Source: Caprimulgus europaeus (Eukaryota > Chordata > Aves > Caprimulgiformes > Caprimulgidae). From it: a stretch of 64,000 nucleotides of DNA. The stretch is from contig OU015530.1 of the NCBI GenBank assembly GCA_907165065.1, positions 51,310,465 to 51,374,464 of the forward strand, in the 5' to 3' direction. A program made the translations under genes and the position numbers. Within the stretch, counting starts at the first letter, position 1. The number at the start of each line of letters is the position of its first letter. The notes beneath the pieces were generated by a model. It was not told the DNA's origin and made no database searches. It saw only the letters and a program-made list of their open reading frames with translations. Positions 26,481 through 39,100 of this stretch are shown here, piece by piece.

Positions 26481-26523
<43 letters not shown>
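26481..26523 (+). repeat. (AT)n microsatellite, 43 bp
   Basis: An uninterrupted run of 21.5 AT units, followed by a short acacac stretch. It is the longest perfect dinucleotide array in the window and lies 2.7 kb upstream of the acceptor of DPP6 exon C. It is self-complementary and expected to be length-variable. Confidence 0.97.
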
Positions 26524-26530
<7 letters not shown>

Positions 26531-26996
26531 CACTTTCACATTATACTATGCTTGCTTCACATAGCAGTTCTAGACTAACAGAAAATGACATCAGAAGGGG
26601 TCAAGCTCAGTTGTATGCCTTGCTGTAAAGGAGACAAAGACCAGACCCAAAATTTCTGGTGTATTCTCTTTTGGAGTGCATATTTGAGCAAGACTTTACC
26701 CCCAACATTCTTGCAATATATTATGTCCTTTATAATGGACAGCACATGAAGTCCAACACTGAGCACAACTAATAGCATGGAAAATAAACCTCTGCTACGT
26801 CAAGAAGATATGTTCACGTTGAGTACCATGTTCGTTTTCATCATGACACATTCAAAACAAAGGAAAGATATTCTGAAAGAAGTAAGAAGAATGGAAACAT
26901 TCTTCATGTCCTGCTGAATAGATGCTTAAAAGACAAAATAACAAAGGTAACTGGGATGTCTGGGAGGACCAAGATAAAGGTTTTGGGGGAGGGGGG

Positions 26997-27018
26997 TTGT
27001 TTGTTTGTTTGTTTTTTT
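26997..27018 (+). repeat. (TTTG)n short repeat next to G-run
   Basis: Four copies of TTTG follow the purine run gggggagggggg. It is low-complexity sequence and also forms part of an antisense short frame, which is not a gene. Confidence 0.8.
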
Positions 27019-29854
27019 AAAGTGCATTCACTTAATCTCAGGGTAAAAAAAGTCAAAAGGGATTTTGCTATTGGCTTTATGTGGCTCAGGATGTCACCTG
27101 AAACTTTCAGCATAAGATATAACCCTTTTAGCCTCAGGTATCAACACACCACTAACTCATGTGAGCTGGGAAGAAATCTCTGCCTGTATGCAACTTGTAT
27201 GAGAACTGATTACTTCCAACCATTTGACACTGTTGTGTGACACAACCACTATCGGAGAAAAAAGACTGGTTGGACCACAAGCCTGAGGCAGGAGGAAAAC
27301 TTTAAGTCAAAGATAAGTATTTATCCAGTAAGGTAAATGTTTAAACTAACAACAACAACTTAATTCACTTAAAACATACAAGAGCCTTAACAACACTGAT
27401 TGATTTAAGAAGGATTAGTTTAAAATGTTTTTGCAATTGCTTAAGGGCTTCTGAAATAATGTTCTCTACCAAACTGACCCAGAGTGATATTAAGTAATTA
27501 AGCTGCAGTAATTAAAATACTGATACTTTTAAAGGGATTAATTTTTGGATCTTTTCAGGAATCTAATGAAAATAATCTCTTTAAGACCACTGCAAAAGTA
27601 ACCGTGACCAATTACTTTTAGCAGGTGAATACTATACCTCCTTTTACAGTTGTTCAACCCACCTTCCTTCCAGCCAAAGAGGTGAGTGAAGTTCCTATTT
27701 CTTCACAGACCCAGAGAAAATAAATCCATACACATACAATGCTTTTATTCATTTTCCAAGTGTAGGATGGTATTTGAAGTTTATGTTCTCTTTACCCCAT
27801 CATTTCTAACATGTATAACTTGTCAACTGAATGAGCAACATCACTCCAAGCATAAAGTTAATGCTTGCGTGCTTATTACTTTAAATTATTAGCATTGTAG
27901 AAGTGTGAATGTTTCCTACACATTAGAAAGCAGCCTTCCACACTGCAAGGCCAACCCACAGGATTTAACTACGACAGAGTAGTTAACATTGAAAGGTTGG
28001 TCATTTACCATGAAGAGCTTGATCATCAAGAATTGGCTTTCATGTATAAACAGGCATAAAGTCTTGCCTTGACACTGTTTTAAATTCGAAATCAGTCTAA
28101 ATTTCCTTGGAGGCTGAAAGCCCCCCCCCAAAAAGAAGTCACAAAATGGAAGACTCAGTGAGTGGGGGAATGTAATTACAAATCAACATGCTACTCTCTC
28201 CTGATCCAACATAAGGTACTTCATTGTTTTCTGTTTTTAATGTTAAGGCCTTGTGCAAGTCTGCTCTTTTTCTGGCAAACCAGTTTACCTGAGGATGTAT
28301 TCTGCAGAATAAATAAAATAACAGATTAATTTTGTGCATCTCTCAGACATGTTTATATCTCTTTTGCAGAATCAGTTAAAAAAATCTATGTTAAGGTAAT
28401 TATCCATGACTGTAGATGATGAACAAATGCACAGAAATGACAGTCCCTACCCCAACAGCATATCCTTTTAATTGACAGAGAAGTATTGTGGTTCCCATTC
28501 AACGTGACAAAATGAGAGACAGAGACACCAAAGACTCAGTTGCCCAAACATAGGCACCTAGAGCCATTTTAAGTACCTTCATGCATCTAAAACATCTGGT
28601 AGATGTGATACAGGACATGCGGGGAACCTCTGTTCTCAGAGAGAAACATCTAGAGGCCACATAAATTTCACGTCATTCAGCTGAGGTGCTCTAGGAACCT
28701 ATGTTTAAGCAGGCAAATCCTCTTTTAAATGTCACACAGGAAGACTGGCAAAATCGTGACTCAAACTTGGGTAGCTTGAGCTCTATTCCAATGTCTTAAC
28801 TATAAAATCATCCTTACTACAATTATTTCATATCAGGTTGACTTGTGAAGAATGGGAGAGAAGAGTTCCAAAATGTGCATTGTCCTGCCAGGAACTGCAT
28901 TTCTAACTGATCAGTTTATTGGCAGAGTCATGTCAACTTCAACATGATCCTTGAACTCATACTTCCTTCCGCAACGGCAGACCTACCACCACTGTAGTCC
29001 CTTTTGCTGAATAACAAAGAAAAACAGTCCTTGTATGTATCCTGTTCTGTACATCTGCCATTGTACATCTTGTGCAGGATTTTCTGTGGCCTCTTTTAGA
29101 CCGTATGATCTAGTCTGCCTTAGACAGATGCTAAGACAAGAGATGCAGGTACCAGTGAAGACATAAAGGAAGAGAAAACCTGGCTAACTTCAGGGGATTA
29201 TTCTTCAGCAGCTTTTATGGTGTGCTGGGTGCTTCCAAGTCCAAATAAGGTCAATCAATGCAGTTCACATGAGTTAGGTATCTACCACTTCCAGTGAGTA
29301 CAAACAGCCAACAGACAATGCCAGGTGGTTCATCCACTCAAGATCTGGTCCATTAGCTCTTTGAGGGTAATGGCAGCACAAGCATGTATTCAAATTAGAC
29401 CATCAGTAGATTAATACAGGAATAAAAAAATAAAATGCACAGTTAAAACAATCTTGGAGAAGAGACCATCCTCCCTCCCAGCCCTACTGATAAGCCAGAC
29501 TCTGGGTCCTTTGTGCACATCTTTTGAAGAATCAGAAAGACCTCTCCTCCTACTGCAAGGCAGCACAGCCCTAACAGAAGGACTGTAGCATATGTTCAAT
29601 GACTATCAACTCGATGTTGTTGCTTATAGTCCTAACCACATCCAACTCCTTAGGCTCTTCTACCAAAATCCCAATCACATCAATTTTTTTAAGCAACAGC
29701 CACCCATTTCATCACACCTTATGAGAATATATGTGGGTAAATTAAGTTAACAATTTCAGGTAAATCCAGACTTCTGTGAGGTTAGCCAGTCCTTGAATTG
29801 TGCAGAACTCCATCACTCCGGTTTATAAATAAAGATTCAACTGCCTGAAATCAA

Positions 29855-30690
29855 TCTAGGTGAGAAAATGGGAGAGAAACAGACCTGCAGATACCAAGGT
29901 CAGTGAAGAAGGAGGGGATGGAGGTGCTCCAAGCACTGGAGCAGAGATCACCATGGTGATACAGGTTGTCCACCTGCAGGCCATGGAGGTCCATGGTGGA
30001 GCAGATATCCACCCTGAGGCTTGTAGAGGCCTCTATGACAGAGCAGGTGGATGTATGCTGAAGGAAGCTGCAGCCCAGGGAGAGCCTGCACTGGAGCAGG
30101 CTCCTGGCAGGACCTGTGACCTATGAAGAGAAGCCCATGCAGGAACAGGATTTCTGGCAGCACATGTGGCCTATGAAGGATCCACAGTGGAAAAGTCCGT
30201 TTCTGAAGGACAGCACCCTGTGGAAGGGACCCTGGCTGGAGTACCTCATGAAGGACTGTCTCCTGTGGGAGATACTCCATGCTAGAGTAGGGAAAAAGTG
30301 TGAGGAGGAAGGAGCACCAGAGATGAAGAGTTATGAAGTGACTACAACCTCCATCCCCTGTCCTCCTGCACTGCTTGGGAGGAGGAGGTAGAGAAAGGAG
30401 GAGTGAAGTTGAGCCTGAGAAGAAGGCAGGGGTGGGGAGAAAGGAAGATGGTTTTAGTTTTGTTTCATTTCTCACCATCCCAGTCTGTTACAATTAATTG
30501 GTAATAAATTAAATTAATTTCCCCAAGTCAAGATTGTTTTGTCCCTGACAGTAATTGACGAGTAATCTCCCTGTCCTGAACTTGACCCACGGGCTTTTAA
30601 TAGTATTTTCTCCCCCCGTCCCGTTGAGGAGGGGGAGTGATAGATTGGCTTGGTGGGCATTTAGTAGACAACCAAGGTCAATCCACCACA
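29855..30690 (+). mobile_element. ERV LTR with internal degenerate tandem repeats
   Basis: The 3' end reads ..accaaggtcaatccaccaca, a CA terminus well known from avian LTRs. A polyadenylation-like aataaatt lies near 30502, followed by 'ttccccaagtcaagattg' and 'cttgacccacgggctttt', as expected for R/U5 in plus orientation. From about 30080 to 30300 the element carries imperfect repeats of roughly 40-45 bp built on 'ctggagca..ctcctggcaggacctgtg..atgaag', a feature of this LTR type. The 5' part (upstream of about 29855) is missing or unrecognisable, so the copy is truncated. A 176-codon minus-strand frame over 29948-30478 and two plus-strand frames are by-products of this low-stop repeat and not genes. 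Confidence 0.8.
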
Positions 30691-32934
30691 ACAGTCCCAC
30701 ATTTTAATCAAGGACAGTTTTTTTAACTTTTCAGGGTAAGATACTTCCTTAAAATTTTTTAACTTCTGTTCTCTTCTTGGGTCTCAATGATAGAAACGTT
30801 TTGTGCTGAACTGTATATTAACTATCTACATATTTATATGGTGTTACACATTGCATTGCTATGAAAGCCTCAGGAAAATACACAGATTTAGCATCCCAAT
30901 ATGTCCAGGAAGTAGAAAAGTATTACCTCTTTATGTTAAGTAACTAGTTGAGGACTGTAACAGAGTCACAGCATGTAAATGGGGTTTGGAAATGTCAGAG
31001 CATGAACACAAATAATTTTGTGCATGATCAAACTCCTCCTGGAAATGAATACACAGAAAGACATTTTCTTTCTCCTCCTCCATTTCTAGTGCTCTCTAAT
31101 TCCAAGCAAATATTTTGGAGATAGCCCTTCTTAAGACAGTTTTGTTTTTCCACTGCCATGTGAAACCTGAAGCTAAGGACTGTGAAAATGAAAAACTGCA
31201 AAAAGAGTGAAAGATTCCCTGCTGTTTTATCCAAGTTAAAACTTGTCCTTGCTTCAAAGAATTAGCATGCCCATCCTTGCCCATGCAGCATCGTGAAGCA
31301 GATATGATAATTGTCTTTTCACTTTGGGATATCAAAGAAATCTGATGAGCATTGTACCAGAAAGGTCCTGGCATTTTGCAGTTATCGTTCTTACATCAAC
31401 TGCAGCAGAAAAATGTGTGATCAATTCAAAATCAGTTCTAAAGCTTGTTGCTGATTGACTATGCATTATTTAATGAATATTCTGCCAATTTCTTCTTTTG
31501 AACCTCATTAAATGCAAACTTTGATGATCAAATGGCCTCCATTAATGCATTCTGTCATGAGTGTTGTTCTTAATGCATATGACATGATTATGCCAACTCT
31601 TATCAGTTCTTCAAAAAGGGTAATAAAACCACAAACTGCTTCTCACCATTGAGCTTACATAATAAGAGCTAGTATTTTAATTAGGCTTTTCTTGTTACCA
31701 TTTAAATATAGTTTGATAGCAGGTGGGAAAAAATATGTAAGACAAAATCTTCAAAATATTTTCATTCTCTGCATCAAATGGTTCATGCTCACAATTTAGG
31801 AAAGAGATAACAATTATGATGGAGGAGTGAGATAAAGAATTTTTGAATCTACTTTTTTTCTTTACAAAACCGAAATGTCATTATTAACACCAGTGATGAA
31901 CCAGTGAAACTCTTCCACATGATCAACACATTGCAGAGAATCACATCTTGATAAATTATTGACAGAAAAGGCTACAGTTTCAATTTCTCACATCAGGGTA
32001 TATCTTTAATTAAAAGTAAGAAGCTAACTCCTTATTAAGCTAAGGATTTAGAAGACATAGCAGTTTCTGAAACAAATAGATAAGGTTTATTTTAATTCAA
32101 CTTCACCCTGCCCAGAGATGGGCAGAGGTGGCATTTAGATCACAGTGAGGACTACATAACTTTTAAAATGATTCTGCAGGAAGGCTTTCAGGACAGAGAA
32201 GCTGAAAACACCCCAGGAGACCACGAAAACCAGCGAATACAGTAGTACAGATTAATGCATGTAAGAATCATGCTGACCCATAAACACATCAAAACCAGTA
32301 TTGATGACTTCTCATTGGAGATCGAAGGTTTGCATGTGTCTGATATCAGTAGTGTAAGAGATTAACTGCATGGAAATCAATGCAATGAAAGGAAAAGTAA
32401 TTGATTCTACAAAGGAAAACTGTCAGAGTTACTGTAAAGAACAAATGGAAAATCTGCTGCCTTCAGTGCTTTTCATTATATATCTAGGAAAGGAAGTGCA
32501 GAAAAGTCACCACTTATAAATTGTGCAGATCTCCCGATTTTAGCCATATATCTTGCAAATTGCTGATAACCCTTGTAAAATAAACATTAAGAACTTAATT
32601 TTGCATGTGATCAACACAGAGACTAAGAAGTCAGAAAAAATGGAAAAAACATTCCTTCATGTCTTCAAATAAAGAAATATTTTCCATTTCTATGAATAGT
32701 GTCTAGATCCTATTTAAGAGCTTCTGAGAGAGGATGTGGCTCTCCAGGTCTGGGGGTGACTTCTCTCTGGTGCTGGAGGAGATGATCACCTTGCCTACAG
32801 GAGGTGGGCATGGGTTGAGTAAGTGAAGGAGCAGTGGGAGAAGGTCAGAAGATGCTGCAACATCAGAGGTGTCAAAAACGATGTTGCAGGATCTTCTCTG
32901 AGACTCTGCACGAAAGGAAGAGCAAGCAGATTGT

Positions 32935-33024
32935 CTGGTTAGGAAAATCAAAGCTCATCTGAAGCTGAATTCAGTGAGGGACATGAAGGGCAGTAAGAAT
33001 GGCTTCTATAGGTACATCAGCAGC
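32935..33024 (+). mobile_element. CR1 LINE ORF2 remnant (linker before RT)
   Basis: The plus strand reads LVRKIKAHLKLNSVRDMKGS then [10 protein letters not shown]. This resembles the CR1 ORF2 linker between endonuclease and reverse transcriptase ('..[26 protein letters not shown]..' in intact elements, from memory). Only these 30 codons are clear. The preceding 150 bp may belong to the same copy, but the frame is lost. The element is dead and carries no enzyme domain. Confidence 0.7.
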
Positions 33025-36000
33025 ATGTTCTGTAGAGCCTATATGTTGCCATTCCTTCTTAGGAACCGCTAAGAGTTCAGTAAAGTCTGGACACCTCTTC
33101 TCCAAGAAATGCTGAGGCTCCATTTGGAAAGCAGAAGAGTTTGTAACATCCTATGGTTTTTAAGGTCTTTAGAGACAATCCAAAATTGGCAAAAACAATA
33201 AGCAATATAAAGTCCCATATAATAGGTTCTAGGAGTAATAACTGAATTCTATGATCTGCAGACATAATCCCAAACTTTTTTTTTCCTTTCAAACTGGGCA
33301 CAAAAGAGATTTTTTTGTCTTGCTTCTGCCAGCTTAAGTCTTTATGAGAATTAAAATTCTTCTCAGGTTTCTACAAGCTTCTCTACATTCTTGACATTGC
33401 ACCATTACAAATGTAGAGCATTTCTATTTGTATTCTGTGGGCAGGCTAGTCCACAACAAGTATGGATTCTAATCACACCTAGAATCTGCCAGAGTCCAGA
33501 CAAATAAGCAATTATAATGATTCTGTAGATTTAAAAAATATATATTTCAAGAAAAAAATACACTGTCTTATTTTCTATTCTTCAGGGAATAAAATAGGGT
33601 TTATTTCACCTCAACAAAGAGAACAATGTCTGCTCGGATTTCCTTGCCCTGGATTCTAATGGGTTTATTTTAATTTATAATTGTCTTGTTATATTAAAGA
33701 ATGTGTCACTAAATGTACCATTTAGTATCAAACTCTTTTTTCTGCTTTTAAGTTCTGCTTGATGGATTATCTTGTATTCTGTAACCTAATATCATTGATG
33801 GTTATGTAGGGCATCACTATAAATTAGATTATTTAATGTGAGATGATACGGTGTTTAATTTTAAATATTTTATTGTGCTATAGAAGGAATATCTGCCTAA
33901 GAAAAGCACACAGATTACTTGTCAGCATAAAGAAACTGGCAACTGGGATTCAGGGTTCCTTGAAGTGCACATCTGACCTTGGACAGTGAGTAATTCAGTG
34001 TAATATTCCTCTTTAATACAATGTTTAGTAACAGAAGCCATAAACATTTATTCCAGCAGCTGAACAGTAAAGCTAACAGAATTGTTCCTGAAGCTTTCTC
34101 ATGGCTCTGATGAACGGCAGTGTCTGGGGAAGGTGAGACCACAATCCCTTCAATGGCTCTGCTTAGTCCTACATCCTAACATCTGTCACTTAAACCTACG
34201 CTCACCAATGACTGCTGCTATCTGAAGGAAAAAGTAACTATTTTCACGGCACAAAATGGCAGCTTTCTGAGAACAACAATTTTCACAAGCACTTATTTCA
34301 ATGGACATCATCTACCAACCATGGTTTTGTAAGATGCCAGAAACTCTTATGTATGATCTAAAGTAGATAATTCTAGATGTTAGATCTTTGAAATGAAAAA
34401 TGCCCTTAACAAAGGATTCATGTTCAATATCCATAAAGTACAACAGAAATTAAAGGAATATCAACATTTTAGATTTCTGCAATAAGAAGGAATTATTTTC
34501 AGTGGAACTGGCCCTACCCTAGTGTGTTGCACTGTTAGGAATTTTGCATTTTCTGCAACTGCAGTAGCATATAATGAAATGTGGTAAGATATAAAGGAAG
34601 AGAATTCAGTACTTGGCCTATAGTGAAACAAGATGGTGAATTGCTCTAAGCTAGCAAGTCCACCGATACATGTATTTCCCGTAGGTACATATTCAGTTTC
34701 CTTAATACAGAGTGTGAATGTCTGCAACATTTAATATATTAATTCTATAAGTTCACAGTAAGGTAGAAATATATTGTCATCTTGCTCTAACTTAATCAGA
34801 AAACAAAGTGACATATATGAAGTCACAGAGGAAGCTTATGGCAGTGTCTCATCTCCAGGGGCAATGCCCTAAACACTACACTATACTATGACTCGTATTT
34901 GGATACAAGAGCAGTAACTTTTTTCTGATTTATTGGTAAAACTTCTATGGCAAATAATCAATTATTTCATTTTTTTCCTCTGAAATTTTTCCTGCCCACA
35001 AAAAGAGCAATATCTTGTTTACAATAAAATCACCTATATCTTCTTTCAGTAATATTTATTGCTGCATCTTCAATTATCTTAAATATCTTGCTCTTTTGCC
35101 ACTGATGAAGAAGTAGTACCAATAATGCCGAGATGGGAAGGCACAGGGCTTATAACACTGACTGTGCCAAAGCTTCCCTTTGGTGAATGAGGACCAAACA
35201 CATCAAATTCACTGATGTCAAAGGAAATTACAAGGACGTGCAAAAATAAAAATAGGACACTATGGCCACTGTAACCAAAGAGCAGAGCATCAAAGGAAAT
35301 AACAAATACAACATTTCTCCAGTGGAATTTTTTGAATAAAAGGGGAGGAGAGTGGAAGGGGAATTCCCAACCAGAGTAACCTGTCCAGGAATTCACTGTA
35401 GGTACACTATGTCTTACTGGGGTAAAGAATTTTCCTTAAAGAATTTGTATTCTGACACTGGAAAAGGAGATGAGGGGGAGAGAGCACAACATTATTCTGA
35501 AACTCTTGCTTTTCTCAGAATGCAGGAAGCATGTGAAAAGCTGTCTGAATATCCCCACCATGCTTAAATAGGGCTTATATAGACATTAGGAAGAGGTGGG
35601 GGAGGGCTTTTCTTCCTTGCAACTAGCAAGATAACCAAGCCAGAATAATTACATACAGCAGACTACAGCTAAATATTGATTCAGATGTCACTGAGAAAAA
35701 GAAAAGGTGAGAGAACAGCAGCTTGAAAATAATGATGTAAAAATCTATGAAATAATGGTGGAGACAAATAGACCTACAGTAATTATACACACAGCAGTTT
35801 AAAAGCCATGCTGGATTCAGAACAACAGCAGATGATTCAGTACCTCCTGTGACAATGGTTCTCCTCACTTGATATCTATGCAGCCCTTATGCCTGGAACT
35901 AAGCTGGCATGACAGGCAGAATTCAGGCAAGGAAAAACCTGATAATTAGAGGAGTCATTCCAGGTTAGTTCCAGATGTCATCACTTAAATATCTTTTTGC

Positions 36001-36039
36001 ATCTAGATATCCTCGTTAGCAAGACATTGGGCTACAGTG

Positions 36040-36100
36040 CTAAAAACAAAACAAAAAACCAACCAACCAAAAAAAAAAACCAGCAAAAAAAACAACAAAT
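36040..36100 (+). repeat. A-rich low-complexity tract
   Basis: Runs of A broken by single C or CC (aacaaaacaaaaaaccaacc and similar). No LINE or SINE body is recognisable beside it. Confidence 0.8.
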
Positions 36101-39100
36101 GAGATGGATAGGTCCTGGCCCCATGCAGCAGGGTCTATCATTCAAATGTTTTATATGTGAATTAGTTCCAATATTTCTCTAGATTGTACTGCACTTTTTA
36201 GACAGTAATATCTATGTTAATAACCTGTCTACCAGTATTAGCACTCCTTCTTTGAGGACACCTGCAAACCTCTAACATGGTAGGGGCTGAAAGACTTACT
36301 CCTCTTTTTTTTCCTGGCATTTGCATTTCACTGAAATAGAGATTTCTTAATGCAACTTCTGCACCTGCTGTGAAACATAACTTCTGTTACTTTAGAATCA
36401 ATTATACATTTGATTGCTGCATAATCCACAAGAACAAAAGTTAGTTCCTGCTTCAGAAGAGTTGACACTGGAAAAGGTTTATTGACCATGAAAACAGGAG
36501 AAACCCATTTTGACCATTTGGTGGGGTTGCAGTAAGTGCAAGGGCATACAAAACTTCCAGCAAGTATAATCCGCTTCCTGTTTGGTTTTGCTACTAAAAA
36601 GAAATTATGGAAATGGTAAAAGACTGACTGGCCAGGAGAACCTCAAAAAAATGTTTATTTTTGTTGAAGAATAAATTCTATGATCTATGAGAAAGATTTT
36701 TTTTAATTGTAACTGCTGCCTCTGAAGTTGTGCAGAACTGCTTCCCCCAGCATCTCATGTGTCAGTCATTAAAAAAAAAGGGGGGGAAATAGCAGCACAA
36801 CAGAAGTGATTCTACTTTTTAAATTTAGCAACTCCTGTGAACTGTACTTCAGTAATGTCAACACAGGCAAATGTTCATTGCACATTATAAGAGCAGTTCT
36901 ACTGCTTGCTCCTTCCTTTTGACAATCGAGCTTCTACACATACGTAGCTTGTCCTATTTTGAATCCTAGATGTGCTAATTTTGGGATAATTTGGATAAAA
37001 GCATCTTGAAAACCTCAGGGTTTTTAAATTTCTTGAGCACTTCAGCTGTGGATATGCACTAGACAGTCTCTTGCTCCTGAAGCATTCCCTGACTTCAGCC
37101 GTGCTGCCAACCAAACCAGCAAAGGAAACCTCTTCACACTGCAATTATTTTATTTTTTCTTTTATAAATAGAAGAGTCCAAGTCTGTCAGCTGCACAAGT
37201 TTTATGAAAACTGAGTCCAGGGTGATAGTAACCTTTGCATAGATAATATTAGGGCAAATGTACCATGGAAACATCATGTGAACCCTCTGCACGTGGGCAG
37301 AACCTCACTCTAAAAGGTGTGATGTTACAAAGCACGAAACTGGTAAAATATTCCAATAAGATCAATTAATAGAAGCTTTTTCGTGGCAGAATTGAAACTC
37401 TGAAAGCAGGTAGCTGTTGAGTCATAAGTGGCAAGATCAGAAAAAGAATGGAAATCTATGGAGTGAAGATTTTTACAAAGATAAGCATTCACAGAACGGG
37501 GCAAAGGTACAGCGTGACAGGTTTTTGCAGTCCTATCATGCCAACAACATCCTCATATTGCTAGAAACTATCACACAGGCTATTTGAGGATAATACAGCC
37601 TATTCACTGAAAAGCACAAAGCACCATGCTGAAGGCCAGTGGGACGATGCCATCAAATATTCTGGGCTATCGTGTCTGCCATGGAAAAGACGGATTTTTT
37701 TAATAGGCATTTTGCATAGTCATTTACACCCACAAAAAGTGAATACATCAAACTGCTATTCCAATTTAAAAGTGGTTTTTACTCACTCTACAGAGGCATA
37801 AATGGTGACTCATGTTGTAGGATAAATGAGAGGAAGGAGCCTTTAAAAAACAGATACATTTAAGAAATGTTCCCTCTTGCACTGAAGTTAGTGGCTCTCT
37901 TTCTATTGACTCAGGAGCTCATACTGGTAAGGGCCCAATTCTTCCAACAGCTTTGGAAGACTTAATTTCTTAAGACTTTGGCTGAGATCTGAGAGAGAAT
38001 GAAGTATTTTTCTGAGGTGTCAGAAGTGAGGGCTTTTTTGTAGTCTGATATTTTGACATAAATTTTCCCAGATGCAATATCTGCCATTATTTATACAGCT
38101 CTGTTGGCATGTGTGGCATTCTGCAAGCTAGTAAGAAGTCAAGAACCATGCTCTGAGGAGTTCATAATCCAAAAACTGGCATATAATTTAATGAGTAAGG
38201 ACAAAAGAAAACAAGATAAATAGAAAATTGCTCCTGGGAAAGTTCCACTGTTTATTTTTAATTGCAAAGAATGCAGATCATTCAGGCTGCTTCTGTTTCA
38301 GATTTGTTTCCTTTTTGAATGATTATACATGCAAGAGAGAAAGAGGTCAGATACAGCAACCAAGTTCCCCTAGGAAGGATGAAATAGAAGCTACAAAGAG
38401 AACAAAAAATTTTGGAACCAAACCCTCTTACTCTCCCTCCCTGATCTCCTTTGTGTTGCCAAAGAAGAACAAACCAGGAGATTTCAAGGGCAAAGCTTTT
38501 TTTTATTTCCTGCAAATTGGGGTATCTTCAAGGTGACGCAAAACCCTTTGCTCCCACCTTTCCTGGGAGATGGAGCATGAAGATGAGTTGCAGACTGTGC
38601 ACAGAGAGGTGCTGTGAGCAGCACTGGAACTGGCACATGCTCGGGTACCTTGGTGCAGCTGTAGAACCAAACCCAAATGCTCTAACATGTCTTTAGCCCC
38701 ATAACCACTGAGAACCAGGGAAGCTGACATGTAGCTCCCAGCATGTTACTCCTCTCCAACACACTTGACATGTTTTCCTTCCTTCTCCTGCAACACAACC
38801 CAGCCTACTTTGCTAGCAAACACATTCACACCATCAAGTTTAAATAGACTTTATTTTTTCTCTGGCTTTGTACTTGATGTTGCCCCCACAGAAGGAGACA
38901 AGATTTTCAATTCCAATTATATTCTGAGTAACTCGATTAGTCCTGAAGTACAGAACAGGGAGCATTGTATATTTTCCTCTCTATCTCATTTATAATGCTT
39001 GTAGATTTTTTTTTTTAAAGCTTTTTTTTTTCTCCTCTGGAAATTCTCTGCTGATCATTGTCTATAAATAGATTATATCAATGCATGTAAAAGCCTGCTT

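Noticed and set aside
29948..30478. 176-codon open frame on minus, the longest in the window
   Set aside because: It lies wholly inside an LTR with tandem repeats, runs antisense to the LTR, and has a repetitive composition without any domain.
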